64,000 nucleotides of DNA from an uncultured Bacteroidales bacterium (GTDB taxonomy: Bacteria; Bacteroidota; Bacteroidia; Bacteroidales; UBA932): positions 23,522-87,521 of the forward strand of contig CALVAJ010000006.1 of NCBI GenBank assembly GCA_944325505.1. The letters are read 5' to 3'. Under the pieces are notes generated by a model, which worked only from the letters and a program-made list of their open reading frames with translations, was not told the DNA's origin and ran no database searches. The stretch's first letter is position 1; every line of letters begins with the position of its first letter. A program made the translations under genes and the position numbers. This document shows positions 48,235-57,096 of the stretch, one piece after another.

Positions 48235-48256
48235 CCAAAATATGCTATGTTTTTAG

Positions 48257-48264
48257 TATTTTTG
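48257..48264 (+). promoter_or_regulatory. Promoter -7 box for the clp gene
   Basis: TATTTTTG ends 23 bases before the ATG at 48288, supporting that start over the frame start at 48201. Confidence 0.6.
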
Positions 48265-48287
48265 CGCCGAATAAAAACGAGCGGTAC

Positions 48288-50615
48288 ATGGAAATCAGAA
48301 TATCGGAAGAACTCAACGCAATCATAAACTATTCCCGGGAAGAAGCCATGAGGACGGGAAGCTACGGGATATCACCGGACCACCTCATGCTGGGGATAAT
48401 ACGCCATGGGGAAAACACGGCCCTGGACATCCTGAAAGGGCTTGAAACCGACATCATGGAAATGAAGGGCTTCATCGACGGCAAGATCTTCACGAACGAA
48501 CATATACCTTATACTGAAGCCGGGCACGTGACTTTCTCCAGAGGGGCGCAGAATGTCCTGAGCATAACCGTTCTTGAAGCCACGCGGATGAACGGAAAAG
48601 AAGCCTCGTCACAGCATCTGCTGCTTGCATTGTGCAGGAATACGGGAAGCTATTCCCAGTCGTACCTCAGGGATACGGGTGTAGATTACGGAAGGGTAAT
48701 GGCCTACATAAACAGGGCAGGGCTCACAGGAAAGGAATCCGAAGAAGACGGAAGCGAGGCCCCTGCAAAAAAGGCCTTTTCCATCGAAGAATTCGGATAC
48801 GACATAACTAAGGCGGCAGCCGACGGCAAGCTCGATCCGGTAGTCGGACGTGACAGGGAGATAATGCGGGTGATAGAAATCCTCGGAAGAAGAAAAAAGA
48901 ACAATCCGATGCTGGTCGGAGACCCCGGTGTCGGGAAATCCGCCATCGTGGAAGGCATCGCCCTTAAAATAGCCTCAGGAGACATACCGCCTACCCTTGC
49001 CGGCAAAAGGCTGGTTTCTCTGGACATAGCATCGGTAGTTGCCGGGACCCGCTACAGGGGCGATTTTGAAAAAAGGCTCAAGTCAATCATAAATGAACTG
49101 AGCGGAGACCCGGATATAATCCTGTTTATCGATGAGTTCCACACAATAGTCGGGGCAGGAGGCGCCGGAGGGAATCTCGATGCGGCCAACATGCTCAAGC
49201 CGGCCCTTGCCAGAGGCGACCTCCAGTGCATAGGGGCGACCACGCTGACAGAGTTTACGAAAATCATAGAAAAAGACGGAGCACTCGACAGAAGATTCCA
49301 GAAAGTCATCGTAGAGCCTACGGACATCAGGCAGACTATCGGCATTCTCGAAAAAATCAAATGCAATTACGAGCAGTACCATGCAGTATCGTATACAGGA
49401 GCGGCACTGGAGGCCTGCGCAAGACTGTCCGACAGGTATGTGACCGACAGATGCCTTCCCGACAAGGCCATTGACGCACTGGACGAAGCCGGCTCAATGG
49501 TAAGGCTCAAGTGTTCGCTGGCCGGAAACAGAAGGAGACAGCCCGTAGTGACAGAGGAAGACATAGCCACCGTAATCTCTAAAGCGTCCGGAGTGCCCGT
49601 CAATAAAGTGGCGGAATCGGAAGCAGCAAGACTCATGAAAATGAACGGCAGTCTGAAACGGGTGATTACCGGACAGGATGAAGCCATAGAAACGGTCACA
49701 AGAGCGATACAGCGCAACAGGGCAGGAATCAAAGACCCGGCCCGGCCTATCGGCTCTTTCCTTTTCCTGGGTCCTACGGGCGTAGGAAAGACCCAGCTGG
49801 CAAAATCGATAGCGGAATATCTGTTCGACTCCGAAGAGAATCTCATCCGCATCGACATGAGCGAATATATGGAAAAATTCACTTCTTCGCGCCTGATAGG
49901 CGCTCCTCCGGGATACGTAGGCTTCGAAGATGGAGGACAGTTGAGCGAAAAGGTCAGGAGGAAACCGTACTGCGTCGTACTTCTTGACGAAATCGAGAAA
50001 GCGCATCCGGACATATTCAACCTTCTTCTCCAGATTCTTGACGAAGGAAGGCTCACTGACAGCAACGGGCGTACCGTAAACTTCCGCAACACCATAGTGA
50101 TCATGACCTCCAATGTCGGCAGCAGGGAGCTTGAAGCCTATGGAAACGGCCTCGGATTCAGCACATCCTCAAGAAAAGTGGAAGAAAACAGGAAGGGAGT
50201 CCTGCAGAAGGCGGTCAGGAAAGCCTTCCCGCCGGAATTCATCAACAGGATAGACGAACTGGTGTTCTTCAACCCTCTCGGGAAAGAGGATATGGAAAAA
50301 ATCATAGATATCCAGTTGAAGGGACTCAGGACGAGAATAGCCGAAACAGGATACAGGCTGAATGTCACGCCTGCCGCAAAGAAATTCGTCGCAGAGGCCG
50401 GATACGACCGGAATTTCGGGGCAAGGCCGATGAAAAGGGCAATCCAGAAATACATAGAAGACCCTGTCGCCGAATTTATTATCGGACTGATGCAGCATCC
50501 GTCAGACGAGCGTTGCACACCTGATATACCGATACTTACCGTAGGGCTGTCCCAGGACAGGGAAAGCACGGAAGTCAAGATGCGCCATGCCGAACTCTGC
50601 ACTATGCAGCCTTGA
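48288..50615 (+). CDS. Clp ATPase (ClpA/ClpC type) without a middle domain
   Basis: 775 residues. N-terminal double Clp repeat (ISPDHLMLGIIRH; SSQHLLLALCR), then two AAA+ modules with Walker A GDPGVGKSAIVEG and GPTGVGKTQLAKS, Walker B ILFIDEFH and VVLLDEIEK. The usual ClpC middle domain with its UVR motif, expected after the SMVRL segment near residue 404, is missing: only ~15 residues separate it from VTEEDIATVISKASGVPV. This makes it ClpA-like in layout. A GLGF loop in the second module fits ClpP binding. ClpP-partner unfoldase; clpP is not in this window. ATG 48288 is supported by the promoter box. Confidence 0.9.
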   Translation: MEIRISEELNAIINYSREEAMRTGSYGISPDHLMLGIIRHGENTALDILKGLETDIMEMKGFIDGKIFTNEHIPYTEAGHVTFSRGAQNVLSITVLEATRMNGKEASSQHLLLALCRNTGSYSQSYLRDTGVDYGRVMAYINRAGLTGKESEEDGSEAPAKKAFSIEEFGYDITKAAADGKLDPVVGRDREIMRVIEILGRRKKNNPMLVGDPGVGKSAIVEGIALKIASGDIPPTLAGKRLVSLDIASVVAGTRYRGDFEKRLKSIINELSGDPDIILFIDEFHTIVGAGGAGGNLDAANMLKPALARGDLQCIGATTLTEFTKIIEKDGALDRRFQKVIVEPTDIRQTIGILEKIKCNYEQYHAVSYTGAALEACARLSDRYVTDRCLPDKAIDALDEAGSMVRLKCSLAGNRRRQPVVTEEDIATVISKASGVPVNKVAESEAARLMKMNGSLKRVITGQDEAIETVTRAIQRNRAGIKDPARPIGSFLFLGPTGVGKTQLAKSIAEYLFDSEENLIRIDMSEYMEKFTSSRLIGAPPGYVGFEDGGQLSEKVRRKPYCVVLLDEIEKAHPDIFNLLLQILDEGRLTDSNGRTVNFRNTIVIMTSNVGSRELEAYGNGLGFSTSSRKVEENRKGVLQKAVRKAFPPEFINRIDELVFFNPLGKEDMEKIIDIQLKGLRTRIAETGYRLNVTPAAKKFVAEAGYDRNFGARPMKRAIQKYIEDPVAEFIIGLMQHPSDERCTPDIPILTVGLSQDRESTEVKMRHAELCTMQP

Positions 50616-50724
50616 CATCTACAAGTTCAAGTTCCATATCCCGGATAAGGCCTGACAGGACATCAACGGATTCCGATGAAACAAGGGAGGAAAGTAAATC
50701 GATGTTAAAATCTGTTGTATACAT
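50602..50724 (-). CDS. Possible 40-residue small protein antisense to the clp 3' end
   Basis: ATG at 50724, stop at 50602, overlapping the clp stop region by 14 bases. The product begins MYTTDFNIDLLSSLVSSES and ends DMELELVDVKAA: acidic, no cysteine, no membrane segment. A TATCTTTG box on the minus strand lies 35 bases upstream (50759-50766), with A-rich leader before the ATG, which is the main support. It does not match a family I know. It could be a leader peptide or a chance ORF. Confidence 0.4.
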   Translation of the reverse strand: MYTTDFNIDLLSSLVSSESVDVLSGLIRDMELELVDVKAA

Positions 50725-50758
50725 AGCTTTAATCTTTAGTTCTTGCCGTTATCTGACA

Positions 50759-50766
50759 CAAAGATA
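50759..50766 (-). promoter_or_regulatory. Promoter -7 box for the antisense small ORF
   Basis: TATCTTTG on the minus strand, 35 bases from the ATG at 50724. A TTTG lies only 14 bases further upstream, too close for the usual 19-21. Confidence 0.4.
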
Positions 50767-50807
50767 GACGGAGCTTGTACCAAAGTACGATACAAAACAG
50801 GAAATTT

Positions 50808-51467
50808 ATGATAAAACTTGCAGTTTTTGATCTGGACGGCACGCTGCTGAACACATTGGAAGACCTCGGCAATGCCTGCAATCATGCCCTCAGAATGTGC
50901 GGGCACCCCGAGAGGAGCATGGACGAATACAACTCTCTGGTAGGCAGAGGCATATACAACCTGTTCAGAGGCGCTCTCCCCCAGGGTGCAAGGTCGGAGG
51001 AAGAAGTGATGAAAATGAAGGAATGCTTCATTCCATACTATGACAGGCACAAATGCGACCTGACAAGACCCTATGAGGGAATATATGACATGCTTGACCG
51101 TCTGGAAGATGCCGGGATAAGGTTTGCCGTCGCCTCAAACAAATATCAGGACGGGACGGAAAAACTGGTCAGGCGTTTTTTCGGGAAATACGGTTTCGTG
51201 AAAATCCTCGGACAGCGGGACGGATTCCCCATAAAGCCCGACCCTATGATAGTCGCCGAGGCCATGAATGCGGCAGGCGTTTCCGAAAAGGAAGAGGTGA
51301 TATACTCAGGGGACTCCGATGTAGACATGCAGACCGGCGCCAACGCCGGAGTACGGACAATCGGAGTCACATGGGGCTTCCGCACGCGGCAGGAACTCCT
51401 GTCCTGCAGCCCGTGGGCCATAGCCGATACTCCGGAACAGCTCTGCCGCCTCATACTTGGAGCCTGA
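50808..51467 (+). CDS. HAD-family phosphatase (phosphoglycolate phosphatase-like)
   Basis: 219 residues from ATG 50808 (frame start 50775). HAD motif I is FDLDGTL with the nucleophile Asp and the acid/base Asp two residues on; motif II VASNK; motif III region GQRDGFPIKPDP; motif IV YSGDSDVDM. A helical cap lies between motifs I and II. It fits phosphoglycolate phosphatase-like hydrolases, with substrate uncertain. No clear -7 box is seen upstream. Confidence 0.88.
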   Translation: MIKLAVFDLDGTLLNTLEDLGNACNHALRMCGHPERSMDEYNSLVGRGIYNLFRGALPQGARSEEEVMKMKECFIPYYDRHKCDLTRPYEGIYDMLDRLEDAGIRFAVASNKYQDGTEKLVRRFFGKYGFVKILGQRDGFPIKPDPMIVAEAMNAAGVSEKEEVIYSGDSDVDMQTGANAGVRTIGVTWGFRTRQELLSCSPWAIADTPEQLCRLILGA

Positions 51468-51512
51468 CAGCATTTTCAATATACAATATCTGATTATACT
51501 GATTTAAATTCG

Positions 51513-51520
51513 TATATTTG
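51513..51520 (+). promoter_or_regulatory. Promoter -7 box for the AI-2E-type transporter gene
   Basis: TATATTTG ends 20 bases before the ATG at 51541. Confidence 0.6.
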
Positions 51521-51540
51521 ACCGGATTGATTATAACAAC

Positions 51541-52689
51541 ATGGAAAGTGAACGCAGTGTAGACAAACTGGCCAGGTACATCATGTACACGGCCGTTGCC
51601 GTTGTCATCCTGGCCATATGCTGGTTTTTCCGGGATGTCATCATCTATATGCTGGCGGCAGGACTTGTATCCCTCATAGGCCGGCCCATAATGACTTTCT
51701 TCAACAGACTCAAGATAAAAGGGAAAGGCCTTCCGTCATGGCTATACGCCATACTTACCCTTATCATAATAATCGGACTGTTCCTTGCCGTCGTCGCTAC
51801 GATCATCCCTATCATCGCAGGAATCGCCAAAGACATCTCGATGGTAAATGTCGAACACGCCGCTTCATCCATCTCTATCCCGCTCAAGGAAATCAACGAC
51901 TTCCTTGTCGCCAGATTCCCGTCGCTGGGAGATGATTTCAGGATCGAGACAGCCATCCTCAACGAAATAAAGAATCTCAATGTAATCAATGCATCGCTGT
52001 TCTCTTCAATAATCAATTCAATAGCCTCATTCCTGTCATCTTTCGGAGTAGGGATTTTCTCGGTAATGTTCATCTCCTTCTTCTTCCTGAAGGACGACAG
52101 GCTGTTTGCCAATATCATCGGGGCGCTGGTCCCTGACAAACATGAAGCCAACGCCAGAGAAGCATACAGCGACATCGAACACCTGCTGTCAAGGTATTTC
52201 ATAGGGCTCATAGTGGAAATCTTCGGTATCGCGATCATTGATTTCCTCGGGCTGATGCTGATAGTCAGGCTGGGATTCAACGCATCGATAGGCATAGCGT
52301 TCATATGCGGAGTGCTCAATATCATTCCGTATGTCGGACCGTTTATAGGAGGCGTGATAGGAACCGTACTGGCCGTCGTCATGAAATATTGCTGTGCCCT
52401 GCCGGTCGGACTTGACGTGAATTTCTGGGTATTCATCATAATACTGATAGCCATATTCTGGTTCGCACAGATTATCGACGGACTCATATACCAGCCAGTC
52501 ATATATTCCAACAGCATCAAGGCCAACGCCCTTGAAATATTCATCGTCCTGCTGATGGCGGGATATATGGGAGGAATACTCGGAATGCTCGTAGCCATAC
52601 CTTGCTACACGGTTCTGAGAGTAATAGCAGCAAGATTTTTCCAGAATGTCAAATTCATAAGAAAACTTACGGGAGACACCGGCCGATGA
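51541..52689 (+). CDS. AI-2E-family (PerM/YhhQ-type) transporter
   Basis: 382 residues. Seven to eight hydrophobic segments, with the characteristic soluble-looking loop between about residues 90 and 155 and the late motif ILNIIPYVGPFIGG. The family includes proposed AI-2 exporters and sodium-proton antiporters; the substrate is not defined. The stop overlaps the ATG of the following esterase gene (ATGA), so they are translationally coupled. An esterase in an AI-2E operon is not a link I recognise. Confidence 0.88.
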   Translation: MESERSVDKLARYIMYTAVAVVILAICWFFRDVIIYMLAAGLVSLIGRPIMTFFNRLKIKGKGLPSWLYAILTLIIIIGLFLAVVATIIPIIAGIAKDISMVNVEHAASSISIPLKEINDFLVARFPSLGDDFRIETAILNEIKNLNVINASLFSSIINSIASFLSSFGVGIFSVMFISFFFLKDDRLFANIIGALVPDKHEANAREAYSDIEHLLSRYFIGLIVEIFGIAIIDFLGLMLIVRLGFNASIGIAFICGVLNIIPYVGPFIGGVIGTVLAVVMKYCCALPVGLDVNFWVFIIILIAIFWFAQIIDGLIYQPVIYSNSIKANALEIFIVLLMAGYMGGILGMLVAIPCYTVLRVIAARFFQNVKFIRKLTGDTGR

Positions 52690-53624
52690 AAAAGTACATG
52701 ATTACGATATTGTTCGCCGCCATATTCCCAATGGCCGGCATGCATGCTGCAGAAGAGGGAGGTCCTTCCTGCGGAATCGAACCTGACGAAACATACATGT
52801 TTGCAAGAAGGGACACCTGCGACCTGTTTCTGGACATATACAATCCGGCAGAAGGGACGGACACGCTGCCGGACGGCAGCCGCAAGCCTACGGTCATCTT
52901 CGCGTTCGGAGGCAGTTTCATGACCGGCAGCAGAGACGCCGTACACTATCTGCCCTGGTTCCGGAAGATGGCGGACAACGGCTACAGAATAGTCTCCATA
53001 GACTACAGGCTCGGGATGAAAGGATATGACAGGATAGGGGTATTCCAGGTCAACGCCCTTGACAGGGCGATCCATATGGCGGTAGAGGATATGGTCAGCG
53101 CAACAGTATTCCTGATCGACAACGCGGAAACGCTCGGAATCGATCCGTCATCGATTGTCATAAGCGGATCCTCAGCCGGGGCGATTACGGCACTTCAGAC
53201 AGACTATGAAATCAGCAACAGGACAGAATGGTCAGCGCCGCTGCCTGAAGGGTTCAGATATGCCGGGGTCATGTCATTTGCAGGAGCGATCCTTTCGAGA
53301 AACGGAAAACTGAAATACGCCATGGAGCCGTCCCCTACTCTGCTGATGCACGGAACGGATGACAGCGTTGTACCGTTCAGCCAGATAAAGATATTCAGCC
53401 TCGGATTTTTCGGTTCATCAAAAATAGCCGAACGATTTGAAAAGTTCGGCTACGTATACAATATATACCGGCATAAGGGCCACAACCATGAAATCGCAGG
53501 AGCGATGTATGAAACCGTTCCCGAGCAGCTTTTCTTCCTGGAGAATAACGTCATCGGAAAATCCAGGTACTGCATTGACGCCACGGTAGACAATCCCGAC
53601 ATCGCATTCCCGTCCGGGAAATGA
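52686..53624 (+). CDS. Alpha/beta-hydrolase esterase (secreted)
   Basis: 312 residues from ATG 52686 (frame opens at 52602, but the earlier part lies inside the transporter gene). Signal peptide (residues ~1-22, ending GMHAAEE). Oxyanion-hole region GGSFMTGSRD, nucleophile motif SGSSAGAIT with Ser, an Asp in LLMHGTDDSVV and His in HKGHNHEIAG: a complete Ser-Asp-His triad. Substrate unknown; acetyl ester or peptide esterase are options. It converges with the phosphorylase gene, separated by 2 bases. Confidence 0.85.
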   Translation: MKKYMITILFAAIFPMAGMHAAEEGGPSCGIEPDETYMFARRDTCDLFLDIYNPAEGTDTLPDGSRKPTVIFAFGGSFMTGSRDAVHYLPWFRKMADNGYRIVSIDYRLGMKGYDRIGVFQVNALDRAIHMAVEDMVSATVFLIDNAETLGIDPSSIVISGSSAGAITALQTDYEISNRTEWSAPLPEGFRYAGVMSFAGAILSRNGKLKYAMEPSPTLLMHGTDDSVVPFSQIKIFSLGFFGSSKIAERFEKFGYVYNIYRHKGHNHEIAGAMYETVPEQLFFLENNVIGKSRYCIDATVDNPDIAFPSGK

Positions 53625-53626
53625 TG

Positions 53627-54499
53627 TCAGGCTCCCGTAATCCTGGCAAGGGAGAGTTCCACTAAAGAACGGACGATCGGCTTATAGTCGGGATTGCTGT
53701 CCTTTGAATGTCGGTTCGCGATTATCGCACATACCGTACCGGCGTTATGTCCGAGATGAGCGGCGATTCCGGCTATGGCAGATCCCTCCATTTCAAAATT
53801 GGTGATTCTCCACCCGTCGAAGCGGAAAGTCTCGAATTTCTCTACCATATCAGGCATGGCCAGAGGCATGCGGAGCACCCTACCCTGCGGTCCGTAAAAA
53901 CCGGAAGCAGAAACTGTCATGCCCTTTACAGTGCAGTCTTCGAACCTCCTGCACATGTCTTCACCGGCATGGACAAAATAAGGATCAGGAAGATGCCTGT
54001 CCCAACCCACATGGGCTTTAAACGCATCTTCAATACCGGGAACAGTAATGCTGTCCCTGTCTGCATACCAGTTCAGAAGCCCGTCACATCCTATCGATAT
54101 GTGCGAGAACACAAAAGAGCCTATCGGAATATCCGGCTGCACGGCACCTGAAGTCCCTATCCGGAGGATATTGAGCGACTTCTTTACCGGTCTTACTTCT
54201 CTGGTTGAAAAATCGATATTGGCCAGCGCATCGAGTTCATTCATGACAATATCTATATTGTCTGTCCCTATGCCCGTAGACAGGACGGTAACCCTTACGC
54301 CCCTGTACTTTCCCGTAACGGAGACGAACTCTCTGGAAGAATGCCTGAACTCCCTGTCTTCAAGATACTCCGCGACCATATCGACCCTGCCCGGATCCCC
54401 GACCAGAATGACATTATCCGCCAGTTCATCAGGTCTGAGATGAATATGGAAAACAGACCCGTCATCATTTATAATAAGTTCTGACTCAGCGATTCGCAT
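53627..54499 (-). CDS. Nucleoside phosphorylase (uridine phosphorylase-like)
   Basis: 290 residues from ATG 54499 (the frame runs to 54700, but the box at 54525-54532 makes the shorter start likely). Signature elements: VILVGDPGRVDMVA near 35, TGIGTDNIDIVMNE, LRIGTSGAVQPDIPIGSFV, and FEMEGSAIAGIAA near the C-terminus, which in the family contacts the ribose. Cleaves nucleosides with phosphate to base and ribose-1-phosphate in the cytoplasm. The base preference is uncertain. Alone in its operon. Confidence 0.88.
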   Translation of the reverse strand: MRIAESELIINDDGSVFHIHLRPDELADNVILVGDPGRVDMVAEYLEDREFRHSSREFVSVTGKYRGVRVTVLSTGIGTDNIDIVMNELDALANIDFSTREVRPVKKSLNILRIGTSGAVQPDIPIGSFVFSHISIGCDGLLNWYADRDSITVPGIEDAFKAHVGWDRHLPDPYFVHAGEDMCRRFEDCTVKGMTVSASGFYGPQGRVLRMPLAMPDMVEKFETFRFDGWRITNFEMEGSAIAGIAAHLGHNAGTVCAIIANRHSKDSNPDYKPIVRSLVELSLARITGA

Positions 54500-54524
54500 A
54501 ACGGTATTATTTAAGTATGATTCC

Positions 54525-54532
54525 CAAATATA
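54525..54532 (-). promoter_or_regulatory. Promoter -7 box for the nucleoside phosphorylase
   Basis: TATATTTG on the minus strand, 25 bases upstream of the ATG, divergent from the DUF4293 box at 54554-54561. Confidence 0.6.
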
Positions 54533-54553
54533 GTTTTTTCTGCCATTTTTTCC

Positions 54554-54561
54554 TATTTTTG
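54554..54561 (+). promoter_or_regulatory. Promoter -7 box for the DUF4293 gene
   Basis: TATTTTTG ends 26 bases before the ATG at 54588. Confidence 0.6.
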
Positions 54562-54587
54562 CTGCCCGAATTACAAAACTCAAAGTT

Positions 54588-55040
54588 ATGTGGCAGAGAA
54601 TACAGACCTTATATCTGGCCGTTGCGACAGTCCTGATTGTCGCAATGCTTGGAAGCAATGTAGGAACCATAATAGGAGACCAGGGAACGGAAAGCGTCAA
54701 ATATTACGAGAAGACGTCGTATCTGATATTCCTGATCATGACTTTAATGGCCAACGCAATCGCTCTTTTTTCCTTCAAGGCCAGGATGCTGCAGATGAGG
54801 GTTGCCATGCTGTCCGCGATACTGCTCGTTTTCTTCCAGATATGGCTGGGAGTAGGATTCGCAAGATTCCAGCTCGGAATAGGAATGGAAGAGACGGGAG
54901 CCAAAATGATCTTTTCATTCACTGCAATATTCCCTGTAATAGCGGCAATACTCAATATGCTTGCGGCCAGAAACATAGCGCTCGATGAAGCGATGGTCCA
55001 GTCGGCATACCGGCTAAGGAAATCAAAGCACGGAAAATAA
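54588..55040 (+). CDS. DUF4293 membrane protein
   Basis: 150 residues with four predicted membrane helices. The opening MWQRIQTLYLAVATV is typical of the DUF4293 family, widespread in Bacteroidota and of unknown function. Its stop lies 1 base from the 3' end of the converging LytTR gene. Confidence 0.85.
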   Translation: MWQRIQTLYLAVATVLIVAMLGSNVGTIIGDQGTESVKYYEKTSYLIFLIMTLMANAIALFSFKARMLQMRVAMLSAILLVFFQIWLGVGFARFQLGIGMEETGAKMIFSFTAIFPVIAAILNMLAARNIALDEAMVQSAYRLRKSKHGK

Positions 55041-55041
55041 G

Positions 55042-55908
55042 TCAGGCCTTGCTGTCCGAGGAAAAATACCCGAGGACGTTTTCCACATACGTCTTGCTGA
55101 CAGGAATAGGATCTATCCGTGCATTGTCAAGATCAATGAAATAGCCGTCCTTTTCCTTCCTCAGCACCTGGGCATGGGACAGGTTGACAATATACTTCCT
55201 GTGACACCTCAAAAGAGTGCTGCCCCTGAAACTGTCTTCAACGGTCTTCAGCTTGCACCTCAGCATATACATCTTGAGGGATTCCTTCTTGTCAGAATAC
55301 CAGACGTTGATGTAGTTGTCGTCCGACTCTATATAGTACAGGTCAGACGAACTTACTGAAAACTTCAAAGCGCCGTTGTTGTCGAAAAAAGTAATCTGGC
55401 TCGAAATTTCCTGACGGGTCTCCTGGCCGGCAGAACGGCTCTGGCACCTCATAAGCCTGATTGTCCTGTTTTTTTCAACAATGGCGATAAACATCCCCGA
55501 AATTATATACGGGATAACAAGGGCGATCATGCCGTTGAGCAGGGCTTTGGAAAAGATACGCAGATAATCGTGATTCTCAGGGAATATGACATCCGTCGTG
55601 ACAAACGTGTAGAGCAGGCATATAAGGAAGACCTCACCAAGGCACCACAGGACATACCCCAGATATGTCATATCGAACATGTCCTGGGTCTTGTACATAA
55701 TGACTCTGCTGACTATCAGAATCAGCATTGCGAGAAACATGAAGCCTGCAGTGAAAAGGAAATTGGCAGACCTTCCGAGTCCGAACCATGCAGTATCCGA
55801 AAACGGGATATAAAGGTTCAGGAACACCAGAGCGAACAAAACTGAAAAAGTTACAGTCCCGAGCAGCTGGTATTTTCCCAGAAGATATTTCGGAAGTTTC
55901 TTGTGCAT
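55042..55908 (-). CDS. LytTR-family transcriptional regulator with membrane domain
   Basis: 288 residues from ATG 55908 (a TTG at 55929 begins the frame). About four hydrophobic segments lie in residues 15-150. A LytTR DNA-binding domain fills ~185-285 (YYIESDDNYINVWYSDKK; LLRCHRKYIVNLSHA). There is no receiver domain, so it is a membrane-sensor LytTR type. It is divergent from the fab operon, so it may control fatty-acid synthesis; that is inference. A good promoter is present. Confidence 0.85.
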   Translation of the reverse strand: MHKKLPKYLLGKYQLLGTVTFSVLFALVFLNLYIPFSDTAWFGLGRSANFLFTAGFMFLAMLILIVSRVIMYKTQDMFDMTYLGYVLWCLGEVFLICLLYTFVTTDVIFPENHDYLRIFSKALLNGMIALVIPYIISGMFIAIVEKNRTIRLMRCQSRSAGQETRQEISSQITFFDNNGALKFSVSSSDLYYIESDDNYINVWYSDKKESLKMYMLRCKLKTVEDSFRGSTLLRCHRKYIVNLSHAQVLRKEKDGYFIDLDNARIDPIPVSKTYVENVLGYFSSDSKA

Positions 55909-55926
55909 ATACGCCTGAATCGGCGA

Positions 55927-55958
55927 CAAAAATATAAAATTTTACCACAAATATCAAA
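55927..55958 (-). promoter_or_regulatory. Consensus promoter for the LytTR gene
   Basis: On the minus strand TTTG (55955-55958), 20 bases, TATTTTTG (55927-55934). Ends 18 bases before the ATG at 55908. Confidence 0.72.
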
Positions 55959-56050
55959 TTTTCGCCACCGGAACAGCACCGATTATACCATAAACACCAC
56001 ATATTTATGAATTGTCGCCACAATTATTTTAAGATGAATCCTCGAAAGGC

Positions 56051-56058
56051 TAACTTTG
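56051..56058 (+). promoter_or_regulatory. Promoter -7 box for fabH
   Basis: TAACTTTG; at the -33 distance TTTA instead of TTTG. The leader to the fabH ATG at 56103 is ~40 bases. Divergent from the LytTR promoter by ~93 bases. Confidence 0.55.
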
Positions 56059-56102
56059 GCTGTTCTTTTTAAATCAGGAAACATATAAATCAAAGACGTA
56101 TT

Positions 56103-57050
56103 ATGAAGATAGTAGGTACGGGAAGCGAAATTCCTAAGAAGATTGTCACGAATGACATGCTTTCAGAATTTCTTGACACAAGCGACGCATGGATCTATCC
56201 AAGGACAGGCATCAAGCACAGGCATGTCATTTCTGACGAGAAACTGGAAGACCTGGCGATAAGCGCAGCCAAGAAGGCACTGGACAATGCAGGAATGTCA
56301 GCGGCGGATATCGATTTCATAATCTGCTCGAATGTTGTCAACGAATACATAACACCGGGTCTGGGATGTATCATCCAGGGAGGAATCGGAGCCACATGCC
56401 CGGCAATCGACATCAACTGTGCCTGCGCAGGATTCATATATGCCCTCGACATTGCGGAAACGCATTTTCAGGCAGGCAAAGTAAAAAATGTCCTGATAGT
56501 ATGCGCCGAGGAGCCGACAAGGATGACGAGCTGGAAAGACAGGAACGTATGCGTCCTTTTCGGAGACGGGGCCGGAGCAGCCGTACTGACTGCCGGTGAC
56601 AACATCAAAGGCATCAAACTCTCCACTGCAAGCGCAACGGACAAACTCTACCAGATACGCACACTTGAACCTACACCTTATATTACTAAAGAAGAACAGA
56701 GCGTTTCTCTCCAGATGAGGGGACAGGATGTATTCAAATTTGCCGTCAAGGCGTCATCCGGTGACATCAATTACCTGCTCAACGAGCTGGGAATGAGCCC
56801 CGACTCCATCGACCATTACCTTCTCCATCAGGCGAACATCCGTATAATCAACACAATCCGGGAATTCCTCGGTCAGCCTGAAAGCAAATTCCCTACAAAT
56901 GTGGAAACCCACGGCAACTCATCATCCGCCAGCTGCCCCATACTTCTTGACGAGTGCAACAGGAACGGAATCCTGAAAAGAGGCGACATGCTGGCCCTCA
57001 GCGCATTCGGTGCCGGGTTCATGTCAGGGGCTGTTATTATTGAGTGGTAA
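56103..57050 (+). CDS. fabH: 3-oxoacyl-ACP synthase III
   Basis: 315 residues. FabH condenses an acyl-CoA primer with malonyl-ACP to start fatty-acid chains. The catalytic Cys108 is in INCACAGF; His in HQANIRI and Asn in THGNSSSAS complete the triad. The N-terminus DAWIYPRTGIKHRH is typical. It heads fabH-fabK-fabF-fabZ. Confidence 0.92.
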   Translation: MKIVGTGSEIPKKIVTNDMLSEFLDTSDAWIYPRTGIKHRHVISDEKLEDLAISAAKKALDNAGMSAADIDFIICSNVVNEYITPGLGCIIQGGIGATCPAIDINCACAGFIYALDIAETHFQAGKVKNVLIVCAEEPTRMTSWKDRNVCVLFGDGAGAAVLTAGDNIKGIKLSTASATDKLYQIRTLEPTPYITKEEQSVSLQMRGQDVFKFAVKASSGDINYLLNELGMSPDSIDHYLLHQANIRIINTIREFLGQPESKFPTNVETHGNSSSASCPILLDECNRNGILKRGDMLALSAFGAGFMSGAVIIEW

Positions 57051-57057
57051 AATTTCA

Positions 57058-57065
57058 TATATTTG
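57058..57065 (+). promoter_or_regulatory. Possible internal promoter before fabK
   Basis: TATATTTG in the 46-base gap between fabH and fabK, 31 bases before the fabK ATG. It could give fabK-fabF-fabZ extra transcription. Confidence 0.45.
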
Positions 57066-57096
57066 CAATTTAGTACAAACTTAAATCCAACAAAAA

